Positions 8,082 to 15,590 are shown, counted from the stretch's first letter. The stretch is 15,735 nucleotides of DNA from DASRCB01 sp035653295 (GCA_035653295.1 DASRCB010000146.1:1-15735), one strand, 5' to 3'. Notes: generated by a model not told the origin, from the letters alone. Numbers and translations are program-made.

Positions 8082-11000
8082 TATTGTTTTCCCCCGTTTG
8101 ACGGCGATGCCGTTATGATGCCCAGGTCGCGAGCGGCCTGCACCAGATCGCGCGCGATTGGAGCGGCCAGCTGGCCTCCGTAGCCACCGTGCTCCACCAT
8201 CACGGCGAAGGCGATGCGCTGATCCGGCGGCGCGTCGAAGGGCGCGAATCCGGCGAACCAGGAATGCGGCAGGCCTTCGTCCATCTGCGCCGTTCCGGTC
8301 TTGCCGGCGACCTGCACGTCGAGGCCGGCCATGGCGCGACGGCCGGTGCCGCCGGTGACCACCATGCGCATCGCGGACCCGATGAAGTTCGCGTCGGCCG
8401 GCGTGACAATGGAACGGCCGGCAGCTGAGCGGGCGTTGCCCTGGCCCACGATCCAGCGGCCCTGCGGCATGTCGCCGTTATCAGCAACCGTGGCCGCCAC
8501 ACGGGCCATCTTGAAGGGCGAGATCAGGACCGGACCCTGACCGTACGCGGCGAAGGGCATCATTTTTTTCAGGTCTTTTATGTCACCGGCAGGAATGTCG
8601 AGCAGGTCCGCCGTTTTGTGGAGCGCTTCGGCGCCGACGACATAGGTTCCAAGCTGCGCGAAATACGCGTTGCAGGAAACCTGAATGGCGCGCGCCATGG
8701 TGAGCGTGCCGTGGGGATGGTCGCCGATGTCGTCTCGAATCGGCCGATTCCATCCTCGGACCATGGTTCCGGCGCGGCCGTCAGGGAGGCGCGCGCAATG
8801 GAAGCTGCGCTTTTCGTTGTTGGGATCGAGGCGCAGCGCCGCCATGGCGGTGACCAGCTTGAAGGTCGAGCCCGGCGGATAGAAGCCGTATCGGGCGCGG
8901 TCGAGCAACTGGTCGGGAGTGGCCGCGGAGTTCGCCGCCGGCGCGGGCAGGCTCACCAGTGCAAGCACATCCCCCGATTGCGGATTCATGATTACGAGCG
9001 CGCCGCGCTCTTTACCGGCCTCGGCGAGGTGCTTCGCCAGAGTGTCGGCGGCCCGCACCTGAAGGCGCGCGTCGATGGTGGTGTGTACTGTGCGATCGCG
9101 AGCGCGGAGCTGCTGCATTGCCGCGCTGCCGGGCTGATGGCGATAACGCACGAAGGCCGCCAGCTCCCGGTAATTGCCGAACCCCTGCAAGGTCGTGTTG
9201 GCGTCGTGCTCGATCAGCGACGCGTTCGAAGCGTGGAAATTGTCGGCGGTGCGGACGTCGCCGAGCAGGTGCGCCGCGGCCGATCCGAGCGGGTAATAAC
9301 GGCCATCCATCCGCGAGCACGCGCTCTGCACGTCGATACCGAGCTTCTGATAGTCGGCGCGATGGCCGATCAGCTCGTCCCAGGAACTCGTGGCCAGTGG
9401 CAGCCCGTTGCGGTCGTAGATGGTTCCGCGCGCCAACTCGTGAGCGAGCGAGTTCAAGCGCGGATTGTGCTGCGGACGCTTGGCGCCGTCTTCCTGGATA
9501 ACGTTCGCGTCGCGGGCCATCAGATCGTTGTCCTGAAGCACCTGGACCGAGGCTGCTTTCGCGACCAGGCAGGCAGCGGCGCCGGCGAGCACGATCCCGA
9601 GCGCGCGAAGGGGCTTCCGGAACGGCTCGGCGATCACCAGTTCGACGCCTTCATCTTCGCCCTGTCCACGGTTGGCCACGGCGAGAATGATGGCAAAGAT
9701 CAGGAAGTTGGCGATCATCGCCGTATTCCCGGAGCTGAGGAATGGCGACACGACTCCCGACAGTGGAATGGCCCCCAGCGCGCCGCCGGAAATCAGCAGC
9801 ATCTCCAGCGCGATGAGGGCGCCCATGCCCATGGCCAGAAAGAAGGCGTACTCATCGGAGGCACGCAGAGCGGCGCGGAACGCGCGGTGGAGCAGGAACG
9901 CGAACATCAGCGCGACGGTGAGGACGCCGGCGAAGCCCCATTCCTCGCCGATAGCGGACAGAACCAGGTCGGTGTGGCCGGCGGGGATCATGCCCGGATC
10001 GCCCCAGCCGGGGCCGGAGCCGAAGGGTCCGCCAGTGGCGAAGGCCCACAGCGAGTGCGCGAGCTGGTCGCCGCCGCGAATATTGTTGTCCCAGGGCGAC
10101 TGCCACATCGAGATGCGCTCCACAACCGTGTGTGGCGCGCCCATGCGGTAACCGAGCGTGACCCCGCCGACCAGCAGCGCCAGACCGGTGAGCGCCAGGC
10201 CGCTGCGGCCGCGGGCCACCGCGAACATCAGCAGGAACAGGAAGCCGGTGACGAGCGCGGGGCCGAGATCTTTGAGCACGAAGAACAGGAAGAGCGCCAC
10301 CGCGACCCCGCACATCACCGGCAACGCGTGCGCAAACCCTGGGAGTTGCAGCCAGCGGAGCCATCGCGGCACGAAGGTCTTTTCACGCAGCTCGCGCAGC
10401 CATTCCCAGCGGCGCGCGAAGTAGCCCGCCAGGAAAAACACGAGGAGAATTTTGATCAGTTCCACCGGCTGGAACGGACCCAGGTTCACCTTCGCGTCGC
10501 TGCCTGTCGGACCCGAACCGAAGCGCAGAAGGGCGATGAACAGCGCCAGTGCGAGCAGCAGCGGAGTGTAGATGAAGCGCGCAAAATTGCGGTAATTGAA
10601 TGGCCGCAGCAGCGGTAACAGGAGCATCATGCAGCCCGCCGCCACGCCCCACGCGAACTTGCTGAACTCCATGGTGTCGCGCAGTGGGTCGCGCAGGCTT
10701 ACAGCGAGAATCAGGCCCATGCCGCTGAGCAGCTGCAGGGCGGGCAGCACGGTCGGATCACCGCGAAACGCGCGCAGTTTCCACGCGAAGTGGACGAGCC
10801 AGAATGCGGCCAGGTACACGGCCATCCAGATCACATACGCCCGCAGGAAATCGCGGGGCGTACGGACGACGAATGACGGTTTCAGCTTCGCCAGAGGGAT
10901 CAGGCGGACGGCGCCATGCGTCCCGAGCTGAGCGCGATAGCCGGACCAGCGCGAATCGGCGTCGATATCGGCGCGCGTAAGGCGAAGGCGCGCGAGGGCG

Positions 11001-11338
11001 CCGACATTGGCCAGCGGCTTCGATTTTTCGAGGAAAGCTGCGATGCGCCCGGCGACGAGCTCCCGCTGCGCCGGATCGCGCCACGCATCAAGGTACGGCA
11101 GCAACTGGGGCGAGCTGGAGACCGCATTCAGGTTCAGGAGCTCGCCGCTGTTCAGGCGGCGCTGCTGCTCGGCGAAATCCTGCGTTTTTGCGAAATAGAC
11201 GAATGCCAGACCGCAGGCCACCATCAGTGAGGCTATGGCGAGCCAGCCGGAGGGGCGGCGCACCTGCCTGCGCGCCGCGGCATCCATCTGCTGGACGGTG
11301 ACGGTGACCTTGTGCTCCCAGCTGCGCGTTACTGCCAC
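8081..11338 (-). CDS. SEDS glycosyltransferase - class B PBP fusion (RodA/FtsW::PBP2)
   Basis: One 1085-residue membrane protein joining both steps of peptidoglycan synthesis. Residues 1-31 are cytoplasmic; a membrane segment (32-50), an unassigned extracytoplasmic region (51 to about 163) and a further segment (165-187) precede a ten-helix SEDS polymerase (about 197-560). The latter has GPFQPVELIK, then SLWAFATGGPFGSGPGWG, and the catalytic-type Asp457 in PAGHTDLVLSAIGEEWG. After another membrane segment (about 575-595) comes the PBP pedestal with RGTIYDRNG (Arg637). The transpeptidase follows, with SxxK STFK (Ser824, Lys827), SxN SCN (Ser888-Asn890) and KTG (Lys1013-Gly1015). All key residues are present. 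The GTG start has AAAGGTG upstream. RodA versus FtsW assignment is uncertain. Confidence 0.93.
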   Translation of the reverse strand: MAVTRSWEHKVTVTVQQMDAAARRQVRRPSGWLAIASLMVACGLAFVYFAKTQDFAEQQRRLNSGELLNLNAVSSSPQLLPYLDAWRDPAQRELVAGRIAAFLEKSKPLANVGALARLRLTRADIDADSRWSGYRAQLGTHGAVRLIPLAKLKPSFVVRTPRDFLRAYVIWMAVYLAAFWLVHFAWKLRAFRGDPTVLPALQLLSGMGLILAVSLRDPLRDTMEFSKFAWGVAAGCMMLLLPLLRPFNYRNFARFIYTPLLLALALFIALLRFGSGPTGSDAKVNLGPFQPVELIKILLVFFLAGYFARRWEWLRELREKTFVPRWLRWLQLPGFAHALPVMCGVAVALFLFFVLKDLGPALVTGFLFLLMFAVARGRSGLALTGLALLVGGVTLGYRMGAPHTVVERISMWQSPWDNNIRGGDQLAHSLWAFATGGPFGSGPGWGDPGMIPAGHTDLVLSAIGEEWGFAGVLTVALMFAFLLHRAFRAALRASDEYAFFLAMGMGALIALEMLLISGGALGAIPLSGVVSPFLSSGNTAMIANFLIFAIILAVANRGQGEDEGVELVIAEPFRKPLRALGIVLAGAAACLVAKAASVQVLQDNDLMARDANVIQEDGAKRPQHNPRLNSLAHELARGTIYDRNGLPLATSSWDELIGHRADYQKLGIDVQSACSRMDGRYYPLGSAAAHLLGDVRTADNFHASNASLIEHDANTTLQGFGNYRELAAFVRYRHQPGSAAMQQLRARDRTVHTTIDARLQVRAADTLAKHLAEAGKERGALVIMNPQSGDVLALVSLPAPAANSAATPDQLLDRARYGFYPPGSTFKLVTAMAALRLDPNNEKRSFHCARLPDGRAGTMVRGWNRPIRDDIGDHPHGTLTMARAIQVSCNAYFAQLGTYVVGAEALHKTADLLDIPAGDIKDLKKMMPFAAYGQGPVLISPFKMARVAATVADNGDMPQGRWIVGQGNARSAAGRSIVTPADANFIGSAMRMVVTGGTGRRAMAGLDVQVAGKTGTAQMDEGLPHSWFAGFAPFDAPPDQRIAFAVMVEHGGYGGQLAAPIARDLVQAARDLGIITASPSNGGKQ

Positions 11339-11377
11339 GGCGATTCACCTTTTGACCCTGGACAGGCGCGCTGAGAG

Positions 11378-11405
11378 CCCGCCGCAGGCTGGGAGCCTGC
11401 CCCCC
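11378..11405. repeat. Hairpin intergenic repeat (copy 2)
   Basis: GCAGGCT-GGG-AGCCTGC (11384-11400) is a perfect 7-bp stem, preceded by GCCCGCC and followed by a C-run. It matches the second hairpin of the 7201-7238 element in flanks and loop, while the stem differs by paired changes that keep it intact. It lies inside the operon, in the 95-base gap between the kinase stop and the SEDS-PBP ribosome binding site, where it could affect readthrough or mRNA stability. Confidence 0.55.
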
Positions 11406-11433
11406 AAGAAACTGGCCCGGATCGCCTCACTCG

Positions 11434-13287
11434 TTACCTCCTCGAGTAGAGCTTTCTGCGGTGGACGGCGTGGGACTTCTCCTGCTCGGCGCGTTTCTGC
11501 CGCGCCTCCCACTGCTCGGCTACGGCTTCGTCGCGATCCATGCGGTCCAGGCTGTCGCTGACTTTCGAAAACCCGGAGATGGGCTCGTAATGCTCGTGCG
11601 CGCGTCCGAAGTCGCGCTGTGCCGCCAGGAGCACGCGGCGACCCGCCCGGGCGCTGGCTTTGTTCTGTTTGATGAACTCGCGCAGCTCCTGCTCGGCGCG
11701 CCACAGATAGGCATCGCCGAGTTCCTCGTTCTCGCGCGGCCCAAGGTGGTATCCCAGACGCTCCGCCTGCTCGAACTCGGCCATGGCCTGTCCGACGTTG
11801 TGCTCGGAGTAGATATCGAGACGCGCGAGGGCGAGGTGCGGATCAGGAGCGTGCGGAAGCAGGCGCGCGGCCTTCTCGAAGTCCGAACGCGATCCGCTGG
11901 CGTAGCCATCGCACAGCGCGAGCTTGCCGGCGACATCGCTGGTCCGGCGCAACTCCAGCGCATGCCGCAGGCAGGTGCGCGCCTTTTCCCAGTCGAACTT
12001 GTCGAGCGCCGCCTCGGAGCTGTTTCGATAAGCCTCGATCACGTCACTGGCGGCGGCCACGAGGCGCGCGCGCAGGGGCTGCCGCACGTGGTCGATGGGC
12101 GATAAGCCATGAAGGAATGCGTTCTGCTGATCGAGCTCCTTGTAGAGCTGCCAGTCCGAGCTGATCGTTTCCAGCGAGGCCTGAGTGTAATCCTGGGCCG
12201 CGCGGAGCGGCGCGCTGTTCATCCAGAAGCGCAGCATGAATCCGGCCGGCATGAGGATCAGCAGACCGGCAACGAGCCCCGCGACCAGCGCCCAGACCAT
12301 GTGATTCAGCTGCCGCAGCATGCCCGCGACCCTGAGGCGCTGTCCCGTGCGCATGCCCACGATCTTCAGGCTGGGCCGCTCGATGGTGGCATTGGAATCC
12401 CACGATGGCGCGTGCGCTCCCTCCGCCGACGTGCGCCTGTTCTCCAGAAAAGCGCGCAGGTCGCTTTCAAATTCGGCGGCAGTGGCGTAGCGCTGTGGCA
12501 GATCGGCTGCGAGCGCTTTGGCAATGATCGCCTTCAGGCGCGGCGGGCAGTCCGGTGGCAGCGCGCGCGGTGGGCGTCGCGACTGAATGATGTTCTCCAG
12601 CCGGCGCGTGGTTTGCGCCTGGTACGGCGGAAGTCCGGTGATGAGCTCATACAGCGTGACTCCGAGCGCCCACAGGTCCGCGCTGGGATCCACCTGCGCG
12701 TTCTTCAGCCGCTCCGGCGAGCAATAGGCCGGACTGCCCAGATTGTGGCCGGTAAGGTTATGGGTATTGGTGATCGCCTTGGCGATGCCGAAGTCGAGCA
12801 GCCGCGGGCGATCCTGCGGATCGATCTGGATGTTCGCAGGTTTGATGTCGCCGTGCACCACGGCGCGCTCGCGGCCATCGATATCCGTCTGGAAGGAATG
12901 CAGGGTGGTGAGCTGGCTGCAGACTTCCATGGCGTACCGCGCGGCGCGGTGCGGGTCCAGGCGGCGGTCCATTTGCAGAATGTCGGCGAGGCTGCGGCCC
13001 TCGCAATACTCCATGGCGACGAAGAAACAGTTGTCCTGCTCGCCGCATTCGTAGACTTCCAGCACACGGGGGTCGATGGCGTGAAGCTGACGCTGGATCG
13101 CGGCGCCGCGCCGTTCGGCATCGAGGATGGTTTGGGTCAGCGGGTCGTGCGCGTGCTCGACGATCTTCAGCACCACCCGGCGTTCGCGCGTATCGTCCAA
13201 TGCGAGGTAGACATCGGTCATGCTGCGGCCGAGCTTGCGGATGATCTGGTATCGGCCGAACTGTTTCGCGGGCAGGACAGCAGGCAT
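11434..13287 (-). CDS. Transmembrane Ser/Thr protein kinase with TPR-like ectodomain
   Basis: A 617-residue PknB-type kinase. The N-terminal cytoplasmic kinase domain has Lys41 (VVLKIV), the catalytic loop HGDIKPAN (His145, Asp147, Lys149, Asn152), DFG (Asp165) and SPERL for the APE motif. A linker leads to a membrane helix at about 331-351, then about 265 extracytoplasmic residues of predicted helical, TPR/SEL1-like repeats ending in a basic tail. No PASTA repeats are seen. The glycine loop is degenerate (LGRSMTDV, with only the first Gly kept), and Gly replaces Arg before the catalytic Asp, making it a non-RD kinase. It follows the PP2C gene by three bases, so kinase and phosphatase form a pair. 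The substrates are likely wall-synthesis and FHA proteins (inference). Confidence 0.93.
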   Translation of the reverse strand: MPAVLPAKQFGRYQIIRKLGRSMTDVYLALDDTRERRVVLKIVEHAHDPLTQTILDAERRGAAIQRQLHAIDPRVLEVYECGEQDNCFFVAMEYCEGRSLADILQMDRRLDPHRAARYAMEVCSQLTTLHSFQTDIDGRERAVVHGDIKPANIQIDPQDRPRLLDFGIAKAITNTHNLTGHNLGSPAYCSPERLKNAQVDPSADLWALGVTLYELITGLPPYQAQTTRRLENIIQSRRPPRALPPDCPPRLKAIIAKALAADLPQRYATAAEFESDLRAFLENRRTSAEGAHAPSWDSNATIERPSLKIVGMRTGQRLRVAGMLRQLNHMVWALVAGLVAGLLILMPAGFMLRFWMNSAPLRAAQDYTQASLETISSDWQLYKELDQQNAFLHGLSPIDHVRQPLRARLVAAASDVIEAYRNSSEAALDKFDWEKARTCLRHALELRRTSDVAGKLALCDGYASGSRSDFEKAARLLPHAPDPHLALARLDIYSEHNVGQAMAEFEQAERLGYHLGPRENEELGDAYLWRAEQELREFIKQNKASARAGRRVLLAAQRDFGRAHEHYEPISGFSKVSDSLDRMDRDEAVAEQWEARQKRAEQEKSHAVHRRKLYSRR

Positions 13288-13290
13288 GGG

Positions 13291-14397
13291 TTACTTCTCC
13301 GGACTGCGTGTTACCACCACGACCCCGTCGCGGAACTCCAGCCGGCCTGCGTACTGGCCGGGTGGAACGACGATGGTGTCACCGGCATGCGCAACGGCGA
13401 GGGCGCGGCCGAATGCAGCGGGATCGTCAGGGCGGACGATAATCGTGCGCGCGGGCTTTGGAGGCGGCGGCGTTGTTTGCAGCAGGCCAGGGGTGATCCG
13501 TTCCAGCGCCGCCCAGCCGGCCATTCCGGCGACCAGGCCCGCGAACAGCCACGGAAACCGAGTCAGCCAGAAGCGGCGCCAGGCGGAGCCGCGCATTCGT
13601 GTCGTGGCGTGACGTAGGCGGGCTTCGGCCATGCGGGGGGACGCGACGCCGATGAATTCCGGGCCGGCGATGAAGATCGCGCTGACGTTGTCAGCAGCGC
13701 CGGCCGCATTGGCGGCGGCGAGCAGGCTTTGGACGGTGTGTTCGGGGTCGCCGTCATAGGATTCGACGACGGCGCTGATCTCCGCCGAGGTGAGCGCGTC
13801 CGTCAGGCCGTCGGTGCACAGCAGCAGCGCAGCGTCGGGATGGAAGAGGAAGGAACGAATCTCGATGAAGTCCTCGTCGTCGGGGCCGTGGATCTGCGTT
13901 CCCACGTCGCGGAAGACCTCGTTGCGGCGCGGATGCCGCATGGCCTCGCGTTCGGTGATCTCGCCGTTGTCTTCCTGCTCGCCAATAGGTGAGTGATCGG
14001 AGGTCAGCTTGCGGACCCGGCCGTTCCAGACCAGGTACAGGCGGGAGTCGCCCACATGGCCGGTGGTGACGCGGTCGCCATCGGCAATGGCGAGCGTCAG
14101 CACGCAGGCCATGCCGCGGCACTCGTCCGTGGTTTCCGCGGCTTCGAAGATATCGTTGTTAGCGGCGGCGATGGCGCGGCGGATGCGGCGCTCGGCGGAG
14201 CCGTTGGAGACGGCGAGCTCGCGCGCGATCACCTTTACCGCAAGTTCCGCGGCACGATCGCCGGCGGCGTGGCCGCCGACGCCATCAACGACAAGGAAAA
14301 TTCCGTTCGCCTCGTCGATGTAGACGCGATCTTCGTTGCGGGTCCGGCCACCGATGTCCGTGGCCATGGCGCAGCGGAATGCGGCCAGGGTACTCAT
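13291..14397 (-). CDS. Membrane-anchored PP2C-type Ser/Thr phosphatase
   Basis: A 368-residue PstP-like phosphatase opposing the adjacent kinase. The cytoplasmic PPM/PP2C domain shows GGRTRNED (Arg20-Asp23), VVDGVGGHAAG (Asp38), GHVGDSRLYL, CTDGLTD (Asp196) and AADNVSAI (Asp236-Asn237), so the metal-binding aspartates are present. A membrane helix lies at about 283-299. It is followed by a Pro-rich spacer and a short extracytoplasmic tail whose AGDTIVVPPGQYAGRLEF resembles the opening turn of a right-handed beta-helix, ending abruptly. The start at 14397 is chosen because the preceding 45 in-frame residues are unlike the family, the ATG overlaps the upstream small ORF stop (ATGA), and GGGGAAGG lies just upstream. 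Confidence 0.92.
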   Translation of the reverse strand: MSTLAAFRCAMATDIGGRTRNEDRVYIDEANGIFLVVDGVGGHAAGDRAAELAVKVIARELAVSNGSAERRIRRAIAAANNDIFEAAETTDECRGMACVLTLAIADGDRVTTGHVGDSRLYLVWNGRVRKLTSDHSPIGEQEDNGEITEREAMRHPRRNEVFRDVGTQIHGPDDEDFIEIRSFLFHPDAALLLCTDGLTDALTSAEISAVVESYDGDPEHTVQSLLAAANAAGAADNVSAIFIAGPEFIGVASPRMAEARLRHATTRMRGSAWRRFWLTRFPWLFAGLVAGMAGWAALERITPGLLQTTPPPPKPARTIIVRPDDPAAFGRALAVAHAGDTIVVPPGQYAGRLEFRDGVVVVTRSPEK

Positions 14398-14507
14398 AGG
14401 CGCGAGCGCCTTCCCCAGTTGGCGGCGGCGAGCATCGCGGCGACTGCCAGAAAGGCGAGAACGAAGATGACGTTGGCGCCCGCGGGGAGGGTGAATGTGG
14501 CTAGCAT
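14394..14507 (-). CDS. Small single-pass membrane peptide (37 aa), hypothetical
   Basis: A 37-codon frame between the FHA and PP2C genes. It encodes MLATFTLPAGANVIFVLAFL, then AVAAMLAAANWGRRSRL: a single hydrophobic helix (about 11-29) ending in a basic cytoplasmic-side tail, as expected from the positive-inside rule. Its TGA overlaps the PP2C ATG (ATGA), the same coupling used between the delta and b genes elsewhere in the window. The Shine-Dalgarno sequence is poor (GAGATGG). An 18-codon frame overlaps the FHA stop and runs into this ATG, which could deliver ribosomes to it. I recognise no family. It could be a regulator or scaffold for the kinase/phosphatase, or simply non-coding. Confidence 0.5.
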   Translation of the reverse strand: MLATFTLPAGANVIFVLAFLAVAAMLAAANWGRRSRL

Positions 14508-14553
14508 GGAGCGCCATCTCGCAGGTCAAAGGCCTGCTTTACGGGGGAGGCAA

Positions 14554-15375
14554 TCATCGGCGAACCTCGAATGACAGAGTGAGGACCTCGGCCACGCCGA
14601 TCTCGGCCTTATCCGGCAGCGGCTCCTCGGAGCCGCGCTTCAGGCGCTTGCCATTGACCCAGGCGCCGTTGGTGCTGCGGTCGGTGATAAAAAACCGGCC
14701 GGTGGCCGGGTCGCGGCGCAACAGCAGGTGCTCGCGCGAGACCTCGTCGCTGGCGTACAGCGCGAGGTCCATCAGGGCGTCGTCGCCGCCGCGGCCGACT
14801 CGAACCTGATTCTGCGTCACCATGTAGGTCTGCGGGCCGGAGTCGTCCTCATAACGGATCTCGGCGAACACCGCGTCGGTCTTCGGCATGGCCCGCGTCA
14901 CTCCGGGATTACGGACTGCCGTGACCGAGGGTTCCCGGCCCATGAGCGTGGTTTTCGTGCCGCGATATCCGGGGGCGGCGGTTTCATTCAGCTCGGAATG
15001 GATCTCGACGTCGCCCTGCGGGACCGTGCCTTCGGTGTCGGGATAGAAGTCGATCATCCAGTCGCTTGCGGCGATTTTGTATTCTTTGCCGTTCTTCTTC
15101 GAGCGCCCGAGCGAAAAACCTCCCCCGCGCGCTCGGTTTAGCTCCGCTACGCGCGTACGCAGAGCCCGGCGCGCATCCTCGACCATCAGCGGAAGGACCC
15201 CGGCAAGGCGGGCGTGATCCTCGGGGTGAAGATAGACGTCGAAGATGCACGGCAGCAGGATGCTGTAGGCCATCTCGAAGCCGCCGAGCTCCATGTTGCG
15301 GATCAGCTCGCTGATGATGGTCTGCCCACTCAGCCGGCCCTCGCCGAAGGTACGCACGGTTGGCGAAACGGACAC
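14554..15375 (-). CDS. FhaA-like FHA-domain protein (first gene of cell-wall operon)
   Basis: A 273-residue cytoplasmic protein counted from GTG. The N-terminal part (to about 150) resembles the DUF3662/FhaA domain (SILLPCIFDVYLHPEDHARL), followed by a linker. The C-terminal FHA domain is canonical: VGRGGDD (Arg195), EVSREHLLL (Ser213-His216) and DRSTNGAWVNG (Asn236). It should bind phospho-threonine peptides, probably targets of the operon kinase. On the start: AGGAGG (15388-15383) is only one base from an ATG at 15381 but seven bases from the GTG at 15375, so the GTG is preferred; using the ATG adds two residues. It is the first gene of the operon, with a matched partner FHA gene as the last. 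Confidence 0.86.
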   Translation of the reverse strand: MSVSPTVRTFGEGRLSGQTIISELIRNMELGGFEMAYSILLPCIFDVYLHPEDHARLAGVLPLMVEDARRALRTRVAELNRARGGGFSLGRSKKNGKEYKIAASDWMIDFYPDTEGTVPQGDVEIHSELNETAAPGYRGTKTTLMGREPSVTAVRNPGVTRAMPKTDAVFAEIRYEDDSGPQTYMVTQNQVRVGRGGDDALMDLALYASDEVSREHLLLRRDPATGRFFITDRSTNGAWVNGKRLKRGSEEPLPDKAEIGVAEVLTLSFEVRR

Positions 15376-15382
15376 GGACATT

Positions 15383-15388
15383 CCTCCT
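15383..15388 (-). promoter_or_regulatory. Strong ribosome binding site AGGAGG deciding the FHA start
   Basis: A perfect Shine-Dalgarno AGGAGG sits one base before an ATG (15381) and seven bases before an in-frame GTG (15375). The seven-base spacing is the normal one, which points to GTG as the working start. Confidence 0.7.
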
Positions 15389-15396
15389 GCGACTGA

Positions 15397-15414
15397 CGTG
15401 CGCGGTGGCGCACG
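15397..15414 (-). other. 5' leader hairpin of the cell-wall operon
   Basis: CGTGCGC and GCGCACG form a perfect 7-bp stem with a 4-base loop in the probable untranslated leader, only eight bases upstream of the Shine-Dalgarno sequence. It could influence translation initiation or mRNA stability. No riboswitch family is recognised. Confidence 0.45.
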
Positions 15415-15482
15415 GTTACTGCTCGGCCACCGGATGAACAGACCGTAATGTGAGGAACAGGAATACCGGGGCTTGGTTCTGA

Positions 15483-15516
15483 ATTATATCGAAGCAGCGG
15501 CCCGGCATCCGGGCCG
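15483..15516 (-). promoter_or_regulatory. Candidate promoter with palindromic upstream element
   Basis: On the minus strand a perfect TATAAT (15488-15483) lies about 100 bases upstream of the FHA start, the expected place for the operon promoter. No TTGACA-like box is found 16-18 bases upstream. The -22 to -40 zone is instead occupied by a perfect 8-bp inverted repeat, CGGCCCGG / CCGGGCCG with a 3-base spacer (15498-15516), which could bind an activator or repressor. The rest of the 15382-15590 gap shows nothing further. Confidence 0.5.
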
Positions 15517-15590
15517 GAATGCAACTACGTAATCAGGTAGAGCCAATACGAGTGATTCTCTCGCGTTGGTAGATGAGGGGAGAGACAGTC

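Noticed and set aside
8618..10618. A 666-codon plus-strand frame opposite the SEDS-PBP gene.
   Set aside because: Antisense shadow of a gene with complete catalytic motifs; the composition is typical of a reversed high-GC frame.
11329..11430. A 33-codon minus-strand frame starting at GTG after AGGAGG at the end of the kinase gene.
   Set aside because: The AGGAGG is simply the Arg-Arg codons at the kinase C-terminus. The frame runs through the hairpin repeat, encodes low-complexity Gly/Ser/Pro, and overlaps the SEDS-PBP start.
12109..13617. A 502-codon plus-strand frame opposite the kinase and phosphatase.
   Set aside because: Antisense shadow crossing the boundary of two real genes, with no recognisable domain.
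14398..14529. An N-terminal extension of PP2C by 44 residues from an upstream ATG.
   Set aside because: The extra residues are His/Arg-rich and unlike the family. The 14397 start has a ribosome binding site and ATGA coupling, and the PP2C domain begins immediately after it.
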